Shown: in pieces, positions 1 through 8,801 of the stretch
Layout: each line of letters begins with the position of its first letter
How positions within the stretch are numbered: position 1 is the first letter of the stretch
Assembly (NCBI GenBank): GCA_030607575.1
Contig: JAUWJS010000011.1
Location: forward strand, 1-32,606
Source of the DNA: Candidatus Heimdallarchaeota archaeon
GTDB lineage: Archaea > Asgardarchaeota > Heimdallarchaeia > Heimdallarchaeales > Heimdallarchaeaceae
Reading direction: 5' to 3'
Length of the DNA stretch: 32,606 nt
The notes under the pieces: generated by a model
What the model was told of the DNA's origin: nothing
Databases searched by the model: none
The model's input: only the letters and a program-made list of their open reading frames with translations
Made by a program: the position numbers and the translations under genes

Positions 1-463
1 AAGCCATTAAAGCGGCTTCTCCTACAGCTGTAGCCCAATCATAAAGAGAACAGTTAGCAACATTCATTCCAACAAGTTCACAGATCATGCTTTGATATTC
101 AAATAAGGCTTGAGTTGTTCCCTGAGAAGTTTCAGGTTGGTAAGGGGTATATGCACTATAAAATTCAGTTCTTCTAAGAACTTCATCTTGGAGCGCAGGC
201 ATATAAATATCTAATACTCCACCACCCATGAAAGACCTTACTTCTCTTGTAGTGATATTTTTACTCATTTTTGCCTTAATTGCCTCTAAAAGTTCATATT
301 CACTCTTATAATGTGGTAAATCCAATTCTCCTTTGAATCTTATTTCATCAGGAATATCGGAATAGAGCTCTTCGATACTTTTGAGACCCAAATACTGAAG
401 CATTTCATCGACATCTTGTTGACTATTTCCTAGGTAAGGATGTTCTTTGAAACCTTCTGTCAT
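1..463 (-). CDS. gcvPA: Glycine dehydrogenase (decarboxylating) subunit 1, N-terminal part
   Basis: This gene is absent from the ORF track because it runs off the left edge of the window. Translating the minus strand from the ATG at 463 gives an open frame of 154 residues. It contains YTPYQPETSQGTTQALFEYQ and ELVGMNVANCSLYD, which are hallmark sequences of the N-terminal half of the split glycine decarboxylase (P-protein) in archaea and Gram-positive bacteria. With subunit 2, the PLP enzyme decarboxylates glycine and passes the aminomethyl group to lipoyl GcvH. The catalytic PLP lysine lies in subunit 2, which is not seen here. A GAGGAAC sequence just upstream is a good ribosome binding site. 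The gene lies 58 nt downstream of gcvH on the same strand, so the two are probably cotranscribed. The family assignment is very secure; the C-terminal two thirds is outside the window. Confidence 0.95.
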   Translation of the reverse strand, partial: MTEGFKEHPYLGNSQQDVDEMLQYLGLKSIEELYSDIPDEIRFKGELDLPHYKSEYELLEAIKAKMSKNITTREVRSFMGGGVLDIYMPALQDEVLRRTEFYSAYTPYQPETSQGTTQALFEYQSMICELVGMNVANCSLYDWATAVGEAALMA

Positions 464-521
464 TTTTGTTCCTCTTTGTTAATTGATAAAAATAGAGGGG
501 GAAAAATTCTCCTCTTAAAAT

Positions 522-944
522 CTAATGAGAACCTTCTTCGATTTTTTTCTCAATGAGCTTAACGTAATCTTCTGAGTTGAATAGATGATCAATTGGACCA
601 GTAGCTTTGAGCTTCAGAATCCAGCCTTCACCATAGCAATCTTCAGTAATTGGTGATGCATCATCTTCTAAATCTGAATTAACTTCTACAACTTCGCAAT
701 CAAATGGAGAATAGAAATCAACGACAGCTTTTAGAGCTTCAACAATACCCATTGAATCTTCATTACCGAAGGTATCACCTACTGCAGGAAGTTCTACATA
801 CGCAAGTTCACCTAGTTCGACACTAGCATAATTGCTAAGGCCATAAATCCAGATGTCTCCTTCTTGAAGAACCCATTCACTTTCTTTAGTGTAAAGAAGT
901 TCTTCTTTTACAGTATATTTGTCTTTTACTCTTATGTCACCCAT
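522..944 (-). CDS. gcvH: Glycine cleavage system H protein
   Basis: This is the lipoyl carrier that shuttles the aminomethyl group between the P, T and L proteins of the glycine cleavage complex in the cytoplasm. The 140-residue length is usual for the family. The motif GIVEALKAVVDFYSP surrounds Lys72, the expected lipoylation site (typical form: VESVKAVSD.YSP). The C-terminal GEGWILKLK also fits the family. The N-terminal ~12 residues are a short charged extension. The start is supported by GAGG about 8 nt upstream of the ATG. A TATA-like box lies at about 993-1002, and a 9-bp inverted repeat flanks that box. gcvPA follows in the same direction, whereas gcvT is about 5 kb away. No lipoate ligase or dihydrolipoyl dehydrogenase gene is visible in the window. 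Confidence 0.96.
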   Translation of the reverse strand: MGDIRVKDKYTVKEELLYTKESEWVLQEGDIWIYGLSNYASVELGELAYVELPAVGDTFGNEDSMGIVEALKAVVDFYSPFDCEVVEVNSDLEDDASPITEDCYGEGWILKLKATGPIDHLFNSEDYVKLIEKKIEEGSH

Positions 945-962
945 AGTAATTCCTCTATCATT

Positions 963-1017
963 TATAGGATTGTTTTAACGAGAAGAAGTTTAGTTTATAA
1001 AGATTATTAATCCTATA
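963..1017 (-). promoter_or_regulatory. Putative gcvH promoter flanked by a 9-bp inverted repeat
   Basis: Read on the minus strand, CTTTATAAAC (plus 993-1002) is a TATA-like box placed to start transcription near 972, about 28 nt ahead of the gcvH ATG. The perfect inverted repeat TATAGGATT (963-971) and AATCCTATA (1009-1017) brackets this box. Binding of a dimeric regulator is a reasonable inference. The sequence alone does not show function. Confidence 0.4.
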
Positions 1018-1085
1018 CAGTACTGATTTGAGAGGTATATGACTCTGTTTTAGTATTAGTCTAAGATTATATAGAACTACCAGTT

Positions 1086-1514
1086 TTATAAGTCTAAAAT
1101 TATATGACAATACCACTCATCATTTCTTTTTTCTAAGACAAACTTGTGCATAGTAACAGCTTTTACATCTGTTAATATCTCATATTTGTCATAATCAATA
1201 TCATCACCAAAAGCTTTGCACGAGAGTTTGAACTTATCATTTTCTTCGATTTCAATTTCATAGTCTTTGAATAAAACAGATTCAACATCCTTAACAAATA
1301 CCAGTTCTCCTAGAAAATCGTACAATAATAGATCTAGGGTATCAGATTCGATTTTGAATTCCCAAACGCGTATTGCCTTGAATTCCTTGACGTTCACCAT
1401 AGCTTCCATCATAGCTATTCCTGCACCTCTGAAAAGTTCAGAGAGGTTATCTGCATTAACTTCAAAAGCAAAATCTGATTTTACTTCTTCAGAGAGTATG
1501 TTGTATTTGAACAT
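1086..1514 (-). CDS. Archease, RtcB ligase activator
   Basis: Archease speeds guanylylation of RtcB and allows multiple turnover of the tRNA-splicing/RNA-repair ligase. The ORF track extends this frame to 1757, deep into rtcB. The family homology begins at the ATG at 1514, giving 142 residues, the normal archease length. Conserved features are the LSELFRGAGIAMMEAM helix (family: LEELFENAALAMF), VKAVTMHKFVLEK (family: VKAVTYH) and the C-terminal ILDL with Asp141. The N-terminal HTAD motif is altered to EEVKSD: Asp14 is kept but the histidine is lost. The gene is divergent from rtcB, its functional partner, across a 109-nt gap. A TATA-like stretch at 1541-1550 (minus) suits a start close to 1514. 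Identification is firm; full activity is less sure because of the changed N-terminus. Confidence 0.88.
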   Translation of the reverse strand: MFKYNILSEEVKSDFAFEVNADNLSELFRGAGIAMMEAMVNVKEFKAIRVWEFKIESDTLDLLLYDFLGELVFVKDVESVLFKDYEIEIEENDKFKLSCKAFGDDIDYDKYEILTDVKAVTMHKFVLEKRNDEWYCHIILDL

Positions 1515-1540
1515 TGAACTCAGAAAGGAGAAATATATTA

Positions 1541-1598
1541 CTAATAAAAATAATCCCTTTGAAGATATTTTCTGATAAACCAAGAGGTTTATTAAAAC
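1541..1598. promoter_or_regulatory. Divergent archease/rtcB promoter region
   Basis: The intergenic gap between the two divergent genes holds TTTTTATTAG on the minus strand (plus 1541-1550) facing archease. It also holds TTTATTAAAA on the plus strand (about 1588-1597) facing rtcB. Each lies about 26-32 nt ahead of its start codon, and no clear Shine-Dalgarno sequence precedes rtcB. This suggests leaderless or nearly leaderless transcripts. It is a sequence-pattern inference. Confidence 0.4.
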
Positions 1599-1623
1599 TA
1601 ACAATTTCTTTACATTGAGAAAA

Positions 1624-3099
1624 ATGTCAAGCGATAACATTCCAATGAAACAAATTGATGAAACAACTTGGGAAGTCCCCACATCATATAAAAAGGGTAT
1701 GAGAGTACCTGCAAGATTGATTGTAACTCCAGCTCTAAAAAAAGGACTTGAGGGCAAAGTTGTAGATCAGATAACCAATGTAGCAACTCTTCCTGGAATT
1801 CAGAAATATGCAATAGCTCTTCCTGATGCACATGTTGGATATGGATTTCCAATAGGCGGTGTCGCTGCAATGGATATGGAGGAAGGAGTAATTAGTCCTG
1901 GAGGTGTTGGTTTTGATATCAATTGTGGAGTACGCATGCTCACCACAACCTTAGAGGAAAGAGATGTAAAACCTAAGATTAAGGAGCTTGTAGACAAGCT
2001 GTTTCGTCGTGTTCCTGCAGGAGTAGGCGTTAAACTAACTCACGACCCGTATTTGGCAAATATATCTCGTTCAGAGTTTGAAAATGTTCTAGAAGATGGT
2101 GCACAGTGGTGTTTGGAAAAAGGTTATGCTAGAGAAGAAGATGTACGTAGAATTGAAAGTCAGGGAAAGATGCCTGAGGCAGATTCTTCAAAGGTTAGTA
2201 ATAAAGCACAGAGTAGGGGGCTTAGACAACTAGGAACACTTGGGTCTGGTAACCATTATTTGGAAATACAAGTAGTGAAACCTGGAGATTTGTTTGACCC
2301 AGAGAAGGGTAAAAAATTAGGTTTGAATAAAAACTATCAAGTTACTGTTATGATTCACTGTGGTTCTAGAGGATTAGGTCATCAAGTTGCTTCAGATTAC
2401 TTAAGAACCTGTTTAACTGCAATGACCAAATATAATCTTCCAGTACTTGATCAAGAACTAGCTAGTGTCCCTATAAACTCAAAAGAAGGAGAGGATTATT
2501 TTGCAGCTATGAGTTGTGCGTCAAACATGGCTTATGCTAATCGCCAAGTAATAACTCATAACGTTAGACAAGTTTTCACAGAAGTCTTCAACCAAGATGA
2601 AGACGAATTAGGATTAGATTTGATTTACGATGTAGCTCATAACATTGCCAAGATTGAAGAGCACAGAATTGATGGTGAGAAAAAGAAATTAATGGTTCAT
2701 CGAAAGGGAGCTACTCGAGGATTTCCACCAAATCATCCTGAAATTCCTCAAGAATATAAGGAAATTGGACAACCCATCATCATTGGAGGATCCATGGAAA
2801 CTGGTTCTTATCTTTTAACAGGGACCCAAAAGGCAATGGATGTAAGCTTTGGCTCAACAGCTCATGGTGCAGGACGAACAATGAGTAGAAGCAAAGCAAA
2901 AAGGCAAATAAGGGGAGATTTCCTTCAACAGAGAATGAGAGAAAAAGGGATTTATGTAAAAGGAGCATCAATGCCAGGTTTAGCAGAAGAAGCTGGATTT
3001 GCATACAAAGACATTGATGAAGTAATTAATGCTCTCAAAGTATCTGGACTTGGTCATCCAATTGTAAGAGTAAAACCAATCGGCAATGTTAAAGGATAG
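1624..3099 (+). CDS. rtcB: RNA-splicing ligase RtcB
   Basis: This GTP- and Mn-dependent ligase joins 2',3'-cyclic phosphate (or 3'-phosphate) and 5'-OH RNA ends, and is the tRNA-exon ligase in archaea. Diagnostic motifs appear in order: DAHVGYGFPIGG, GGVGFDINCGVR with the metal-binding Cys (about 101), GTLGSGNHYLEI, MIHCGSRGLGHQV, DVAHNIAKIEEH, VHRKGATRGFPP, and HGAGR with the guanylylated His (about 414). The length of 491 residues is normal and no intein is present. The ORF track starts at TTG 1615. I prefer ATG 1624 because the upstream TATA-like TTTATTAAAA predicts transcription starting at about that place. The divergent neighbour encodes archease. The gene converges with the DHH gene, leaving 12 nt between the stop codons. 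Confidence 0.97.
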   Translation: MSSDNIPMKQIDETTWEVPTSYKKGMRVPARLIVTPALKKGLEGKVVDQITNVATLPGIQKYAIALPDAHVGYGFPIGGVAAMDMEEGVISPGGVGFDINCGVRMLTTTLEERDVKPKIKELVDKLFRRVPAGVGVKLTHDPYLANISRSEFENVLEDGAQWCLEKGYAREEDVRRIESQGKMPEADSSKVSNKAQSRGLRQLGTLGSGNHYLEIQVVKPGDLFDPEKGKKLGLNKNYQVTVMIHCGSRGLGHQVASDYLRTCLTAMTKYNLPVLDQELASVPINSKEGEDYFAAMSCASNMAYANRQVITHNVRQVFTEVFNQDEDELGLDLIYDVAHNIAKIEEHRIDGEKKKLMVHRKGATRGFPPNHPEIPQEYKEIGQPIIIGGSMETGSYLLTGTQKAMDVSFGSTAHGAGRTMSRSKAKRQIRGDFLQQRMREKGIYVKGASMPGLAEEAGFAYKDIDEVINALKVSGLGHPIVRVKPIGNVKG

Positions 3100-3111
3100 T
3101 TCTATCCTCTA

Positions 3112-4143
3112 TCACCTTTTTCTTAAATCTACAATTTTCATATCTAGCTGGACTTCTTTAGTCCAAGTTTTTATTATTTCGAGGGTTTCATCAAGATTTT
3201 CCATTTCAGCTCCAGAGGCTCCTTTATGGCCTCCCCCTGACATTGTATTTGCAAGTAAATCTACTCTGTATTTTTCAACATCTTTGATTGACATTGCTCT
3301 GTTTAATCTAAGACTTATTTTGGTTTCTTCTGGGTAGACAGTAAGATATGCAATCCCCTTTACTCCTCTTTTCTGTAACTCTGATGCTATAGCTGCAGTA
3401 TTATAATGAAGAGGGCCATCTATAAGAATAATAAAATCAGTAATCTCAATTTCATGTGCTATATTGAAAGATTCTTTTCGAGAATTTCGTAGTCTTCTTA
3501 CACGATGTAAAACATCCTTTTCCCATAAACCATCTAACCCTTTTGATGCCAATAATTCTATAACAAAATCATGTTCAGTGATTGTAAATGTTGATTTACA
3601 AACATCTTCTAAAAACCAAACTCTTTCATCCCAATCATACTCACTTAAATCATCCTTAATTTCCATAGGAGATGGTGTGCTATAACTTGCTGTATCAGTA
3701 ATTTTGGTGATTTCAGATAATTCAACCAAGAAATCTGGTAATTTATCTCCAAAATAATCAGCAATAAGAGTGGCTCCACTTGGTGATTTAGGATCAAAAA
3801 TAGAAACTTTTGCCTTAATTTCCACTCCTTCGTTAGATATATGGTGATCAAAAAAGTAGTCTATTTTGTTTGAATTGAAAGGACTAAGATCTAATATTGC
3901 AAACCAGTTTGCATCTATTAACACCTGAGAAATCTTATCTTCCTTGAGTAAAGGATAATCTATTGGAATAAAAACTAAATCTTCATCTGCAAAGAGATAA
4001 CGAAACAAAGCTGCTGAAACTAAACCGTCAGGACAATTGAAGTGGTAAGCAACTTTTTTCTTTTTACTTGAAGTTCTCTTTAGAACTTCAGCACCATATT
4101 GTTTCTTTTTTCTTAGAATTCTATCTAAAGATTTTTCACTCAT
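3112..4143 (-). CDS. DHH/DHHA1 family phosphoesterase
   Basis: This 343-residue protein has the architecture of DHH phosphoesterases, such as nanoRNase/RecJ-like nucleases. Motif I is HFNCPDGLVSAALF (residues ~34-47). It keeps the histidine and first aspartate, but the usual second aspartate of HxDxDG is replaced by Leu. FAILDLSPFN supplies a motif II aspartate. FFDHHISNEG is the DHH motif that names the family. Near the C-terminus, SGGGHKGASGAEM is the DHHA1 substrate-binding motif. The first ~30 residues are a basic, lysine-rich extension that could contact nucleic acid. The start codon overlaps the stop codon of the upstream TatD-like gene by 4 nt (ATGA), implying translational coupling. 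The likely role is cleavage of short RNA or DNA oligonucleotides or cyclic dinucleotides; the exact substrate cannot be told from sequence. Confidence 0.85.
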   Translation of the reverse strand: MSEKSLDRILRKKKQYGAEVLKRTSSKKKKVAYHFNCPDGLVSAALFRYLFADEDLVFIPIDYPLLKEDKISQVLIDANWFAILDLSPFNSNKIDYFFDHHISNEGVEIKAKVSIFDPKSPSGATLIADYFGDKLPDFLVELSEITKITDTASYSTPSPMEIKDDLSEYDWDERVWFLEDVCKSTFTITEHDFVIELLASKGLDGLWEKDVLHRVRRLRNSRKESFNIAHEIEITDFIILIDGPLHYNTAAIASELQKRGVKGIAYLTVYPEETKISLRLNRAMSIKDVEKYRVDLLANTMSGGGHKGASGAEMENLDETLEIIKTWTKEVQLDMKIVDLRKR

Positions 4144-4931
4144 ATTTTGTCACCAACTAAGTTTGCATAGATTCTTATATTCTTTTGGAGGATTACAGAT
4201 AATTCTTCTAGTTTTATATTTTTTATTTCTTCAATTTTACTTAATACTTCAGGAATAATACCTGGAGAACCTGTTACTCTTACATTATCTATGGTGTATT
4301 TAACATTACCATCTGATTCTGTCAGAATGCGATTTAAAGGTGTGTTTTTCAAAACCTCTATATGAGTGGAACCTGTAAGAACTGAAGGATTGATGCTAAA
4401 AAAATAATCTCTCTCTAGGAATTGATTAAAAACTTTTTTTGGCCCAGAATACCAATGTATCAGGATATTTTCTGAAAGGATTTTGTAAGATGTAAGAATA
4501 TCTGAAGCTTCTTCTTCAGCTCCTTTTAGATGGATATTTACAGGCAATCTGTTTTTCTCAGCTAGCTCTAAGAAAAATCGAAAGTGTTCTTCCTGGTATA
4601 GATAACGTTCCTCTTTTTTGATGAAATGATGATCTAAGCCTATTTCACCTATAACTATTATTTCATTATCGTGGATAATTTGTCTGAATTCTGTTTTAAG
4701 TTCTTCTCTCATTTGTGTTTTTGCTTTCCAAGGATGAATCCCTATACCTGGAATTATTCTTTTGAATTCTTTGCGCATTTCAAGGATTTTGTAAGATTCG
4801 GAAATCTTAGAAGAAACCCCAATAACGTATTCCAAACCTGATTTTTTCCACTTTTTCATAGCGGTAGAAATATCAAAGTCTTTCATGAAATCCTTATCTG
4901 CTAAATGGCAATGAGCATCGTGAAATTTCAT
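4140..4931 (-). CDS. TatD-family metal-dependent hydrolase (putative DNase)
   Basis: This is a TIM-barrel amidohydrolase of the TatD type, whose members are 3'-5' DNA exonucleases or repair-type deoxyribonucleases. Metal-site motifs occur in the expected order: HDAHCHL at the N-terminus, IPGIGIHPW, VIGEIGLDHHF (Glu/His ligands), VNIHLKGAEEEA (the HSRxA equivalent), ILIHWYSGP (HCFSG equivalent) and ILTESDGN (ETDxP equivalent). The ORF track begins at GTG 4949. I prefer ATG 4931 (263 aa), because the TATA-like sequence on the minus strand around 4953-4960 would start transcription there. The Asp and His ligands appear intact, so it is probably active. It overlaps the DHH gene by 4 nt, so the two putative nucleases form an operon. 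Some TatD relatives act on other substrates. Confidence 0.85.
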   Translation of the reverse strand: MKFHDAHCHLADKDFMKDFDISTAMKKWKKSGLEYVIGVSSKISESYKILEMRKEFKRIIPGIGIHPWKAKTQMREELKTEFRQIIHDNEIIVIGEIGLDHHFIKKEERYLYQEEHFRFFLELAEKNRLPVNIHLKGAEEEASDILTSYKILSENILIHWYSGPKKVFNQFLERDYFFSINPSVLTGSTHIEVLKNTPLNRILTESDGNVKYTIDNVRVTGSPGIIPEVLSKIEEIKNIKLEELSVILQKNIRIYANLVGDKI

Positions 4932-4950
4932 TATTCTAACTTCAATCACA

Positions 4951-4965
4951 TCTTTTATATCTTTT
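4951..4965. promoter_or_regulatory. Possible shared, nearly symmetric TATA element
   Basis: The sequence TCTTTTATATCTTTT reads as a plausible TATA box on either strand (TTTTATATC on plus, GATATAAAAG on minus). It lies about 26 nt from the ATG of the small ORF at 4984 on one side. On the other side it is about 26 nt from the ATG at 4931 of the TatD-like gene. One element could therefore position divergent transcription of both units. This is inferred from spacing only. Confidence 0.35.
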
Positions 4966-4983
4966 CACATTAATTATACATAT

Positions 4984-5190
4984 ATGACAAAAGAACTCCT
5001 GCCCTTAGAAGAGAGAATCAAACAGCTTGAACAAGAGGTAAACCGTTTAAGAAAATTGCTAGAAGCACATATGAAAGATCATGGTGTTTCACCACCATTT
5101 CAACCTGGAACCCCCCCAGATAGGCCATATAAACCAGATCGACCATATGAACCAGATCGTCCTGATATTGGACCACCAAAAGAATTCTAG
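4984..5190 (+). CDS. Small coiled-coil/proline-rich repeat protein
   Basis: I do not recognise this 68-residue protein. Residues about 6-32 form a charged heptad-like helix (LEERIKQLEQEVNRLRKLLEAH) that should make a short coiled coil. The second half is proline-rich, with three degenerate copies of a PDRPYxP unit (PDRPYKP, PDRPYEP, PDRPD). The sharp two-part composition, a good leaderless-type promoter position and a 29-nt gap to the downstream GTPase support a real gene. There is no signal peptide or membrane segment. It could be an oligomerising adaptor whose proline-rich tail binds a partner, but that is speculation. Confidence 0.65.
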   Translation: MTKELLPLEERIKQLEQEVNRLRKLLEAHMKDHGVSPPFQPGTPPDRPYKPDRPYEPDRPDIGPPKEF

Positions 5191-5219
5191 CATAATTGAA
5201 TTACTGAGTTGAGAGCAGA

Positions 5220-6044
5220 ATGCCAAAAGATGACTACGATACAATGGTACGTAAAATGATTAAAGGAAGCGAAGTTGTAGTTGAGGTTTTAGATGCCAGA
5301 TTTCCAAGTTTATCAAGATCTGGTCGATATGAACGAATGGTTCACAGAGACCCAACAAAAAAACTATTGATTGTCTTGAATAAGGTTGATCTTGTTCCTG
5401 ATTATATTGTAAAAAAATGGAGAAGAATTTTAAGAAGTGAAGGATTCAAAGTTATACCAACTTCAGCTCGAGAAAGATTAAGCACTTCAATACTAAGGAA
5501 TGCAATCATTTCTGCGGTTCATGAGGATATGTTCTATATTATAGCTTGTTTTATAGGTATCCCAAACACTGGAAAAAGTTCCTTAATCAATATTTTAAAG
5601 GGGCGATCAAGTGCTCCAGTTGCCCCTATCCCAGGATTCACTAAAGCACTACAAGCTCTTAGGATAACTACAAGATTAAAGATTTATGACACACCTGGAG
5701 TGATTTCAAAGAGATTATCCATGGCTGATCAGATACTTCTTGGTATAGCTAAACCAGAAAAACTCTCAGATCCTGTCAAAGGTGTATGGTCGTTAGTACA
5801 AAGTATTGATAAAATTAATTCTGGAGCAATTAAAAAAACCTATGAAATTGAATACGAATCTCCTCCTGAATTTTTGGAGAAATTCGCTGAAAAAAGGCAC
5901 AAGAGGAAAAAAGGTGGAGATTTAGACCTAGAAACAGCTGCTCGAGTTTTTCTTACCGAGTATAATAATAAGGCTAAGATACCTGTTTGGGAAGATCCTG
6001 ATGAATATTTGCGTCTTAAACAAGAAAAGAAAAGCGAAGAGTAG
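5220..6044 (+). CDS. Circularly permuted YlqF/YawG-family GTPase
   Basis: This is a MMR1/HSR1-type GTPase in which the G motifs are circularly permuted. NKVD (G4, residues 54-57) and SAR (G5, ~82-84) precede GIPNTGKSS (G1/P-loop, 113-121), PGFTK (G2, ~138-142) and DTPG (G3, 157-160). Proteins of this group (YlqF/RbgA in bacteria, Nog2/Lsg1 in eukaryotes) assist assembly or export of the large ribosomal subunit. Consistent with RNA binding, the C-terminal region has a very basic patch (EKRHKRKKGG, ~215-225). The length of 274 aa is typical for archaeal members. The ATG is 29 nt after the small proline-rich gene, so the two may share a transcript. The role in ribosome biogenesis is family knowledge. 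Confidence 0.9.
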   Translation: MPKDDYDTMVRKMIKGSEVVVEVLDARFPSLSRSGRYERMVHRDPTKKLLIVLNKVDLVPDYIVKKWRRILRSEGFKVIPTSARERLSTSILRNAIISAVHEDMFYIIACFIGIPNTGKSSLINILKGRSSAPVAPIPGFTKALQALRITTRLKIYDTPGVISKRLSMADQILLGIAKPEKLSDPVKGVWSLVQSIDKINSGAIKKTYEIEYESPPEFLEKFAEKRHKRKKGGDLDLETAARVFLTEYNNKAKIPVWEDPDEYLRLKQEKKSEE

Positions 6045-6068
6045 GTAAAAAGAAAAAAAGAAAGCAAA
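6045..6068 (-). terminator. Oligo-T terminator between gcvT and the GTPase gene
   Basis: The 24-nt gap between the two convergent genes reads on the minus strand as a T-rich run (GCTTTCTTTTTTTCTTTTTAC). It directly follows the gcvT stop codon, and archaeal RNA polymerase commonly terminates at such U-rich tracts. No stem-loop is visible. Confidence 0.4.
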
Positions 6069-7226
6069 CTATTTGTCTCTTTTCCAACCCCATTTGGTTG
6101 GGTCATAGATTGGAAGTTTATGGATAATAGCTTTTACTTGTCTACTTCTAATTTGAACTAGAACTTCTTTTCCATGTTCAGCGTATTCAATAGGCACAAA
6201 ACCCATTCCAATACCAGCCCCAACAATTGGGGATCTGATACCATTTACCATGGACCCTATTTTTTCACCAGTCATGTTTAGAATTTCATAGTCTGCTCTT
6301 GGGATACCTTTCTCAAGTAATTTGATACCCACATGTTTAATTTTTACACCTTCATTTTTGGCTTTTAGAATAGCTTCTTTACCGAAGTAAAATGGTTCTT
6401 TGTCATGCTTACAAAACATGGAGAAATCATATCCGGTTTCAACAGGGTTAACTTCTTCATGGATATCTTCACCATAAAGTGGTAATCCTGCTTCGATTCT
6501 TAGTGCATCTCGAGCACCTAAACCACAAAGAACAATACCAACATCTTTACCTGCTTCTAGAATAGCATTCCAAACCTTGATACCTTTTGAAGGGTCTTGT
6601 AAATCAGAATCAAAGATAACTACTTCGAATCCCATCTCACCAGTATAACCAGTACCAGTGAATAGACATTTACATCCTTCAACTTCAGCTTCTACCATTT
6701 GCCATCTACCGGTGTCTGGGACACCTAAATTGTCTAAAATAACTTTGTAATTTGGGCCTTGAACTGCAAACATAGTAGTTTCTTCTGTCCAATCTTTGAA
6801 CTCAAGAGGCTCACCTGTGAACTCTTCAAAGATTTTTACAAACTGTCCTATCCAAGCTAAAACTTTTATTGTTTGATCACCAGCATTGCAGACATTAAAG
6901 AAATCTGTTTCGCTTTTCTTACCAATGATAGTATCGTCTCGATAGCCACCATTTTCATTAAGATAATAGGTGTACCCACATTTCATGTCATCCATCTTTG
7001 AAATTTCTCTGGGAGTGAGAAGTTCCAGAAGTTTAGAGGCATATTTGCCCTTGAGAGAATAACGTCCCATGTCTGTGACTTCTACTATTGAAACATTTTC
7101 TCTGGTAGCCATGATTTCCAAGTCAATTCCTGTATAAGAAACTGGAAGATAATACCCTGCAAAATCAGTCATTTTAGCGTTGGCATCTTCATGGACTTTC
7201 CACATTGGAGTTTTTTTCGATCCCAT
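6069..7226 (-). CDS. gcvT: Aminomethyltransferase, glycine cleavage T protein
   Basis: This enzyme transfers the C1 unit from aminomethyl-lipoyl GcvH to tetrahydrofolate (or an archaeal pterin), releasing ammonia. The 385 residues cover both the GcvT folate-binding domain and the C-terminal barrel domain. Matching motifs are NGGYRDDTII, with the catalytic Asp region at 97-98, FAVQGPNYKVIL, GTGYTGEMGFEV, LCGLGARDALRIEAGLPLYGEDI and IGSMVNGIRSPIVG. The start is supported by GAAGGTTA just upstream and by an AT-rich box at about 7270-7280. It stands alone, separated from gcvH-gcvPA by about 5 kb of unrelated genes, and is divergent from the tyrosine phenol-lyase-like gene. T-like paralogues such as sarcosine dehydrogenase domains exist, but the rest of the system in the window supports GcvT. 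Confidence 0.92.
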   Translation of the reverse strand: MGSKKTPMWKVHEDANAKMTDFAGYYLPVSYTGIDLEIMATRENVSIVEVTDMGRYSLKGKYASKLLELLTPREISKMDDMKCGYTYYLNENGGYRDDTIIGKKSETDFFNVCNAGDQTIKVLAWIGQFVKIFEEFTGEPLEFKDWTEETTMFAVQGPNYKVILDNLGVPDTGRWQMVEAEVEGCKCLFTGTGYTGEMGFEVVIFDSDLQDPSKGIKVWNAILEAGKDVGIVLCGLGARDALRIEAGLPLYGEDIHEEVNPVETGYDFSMFCKHDKEPFYFGKEAILKAKNEGVKIKHVGIKLLEKGIPRADYEILNMTGEKIGSMVNGIRSPIVGAGIGMGFVPIEYAEHGKEVLVQIRSRQVKAIIHKLPIYDPTKWGWKRDK

Positions 7227-7386
7227 AATTATAACCTTCTAATTTATTTTGATTATCTGGATTCGACTTTTATTTTATAGATAAAAATGTTATCCATTGT
7301 AGATATATTGTTCAGAGACGAATAACTCCAAGTTTTACAATCTCTACTTAAAAATCTCGCAGAAATCTTTTTCAATGTAAATCTAG

Positions 7387-8775
<1,389 letters not shown>

Positions 8776-8801
8776 TTTTCTGCTCTCGCTTTTCTAATTT
8801 T
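8776..8801 (+). terminator. T-rich terminator downstream of the lyase gene
   Basis: The short gap between two convergent genes is pyrimidine-rich on the plus strand and ends in CTTTTCTAATTTTTTAG. It follows the lyase stop codon directly. A U-rich archaeal terminator is the simplest reading; no hairpin is apparent. Confidence 0.35.

Noticed and set aside
945-1085. Possible glycine riboswitch ahead of gcvH
   Set aside because: The predicted leader is only about 28 nt and shows no conserved aptamer elements; glycine riboswitches are not expected in archaea.
1058-1105. Direct repeat AGTCTAAgATTATAT / AGTCTAAaATTATAT, 33 nt apart
   Set aside because: There are only two copies in AT-rich sequence, one overlapping the archease 3' end. 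Chance similarity is likely.
1267-1575. 102-aa plus-strand ORF
   Set aside because: It is antisense to archease, with low-complexity Ser/Thr composition typical of a shadow frame.
1515-1757. N-terminal extension of the 223-aa minus-strand ORF
   Set aside because: It lies antisense to the start of rtcB and has no archease homology. The real protein starts at ATG 1514.
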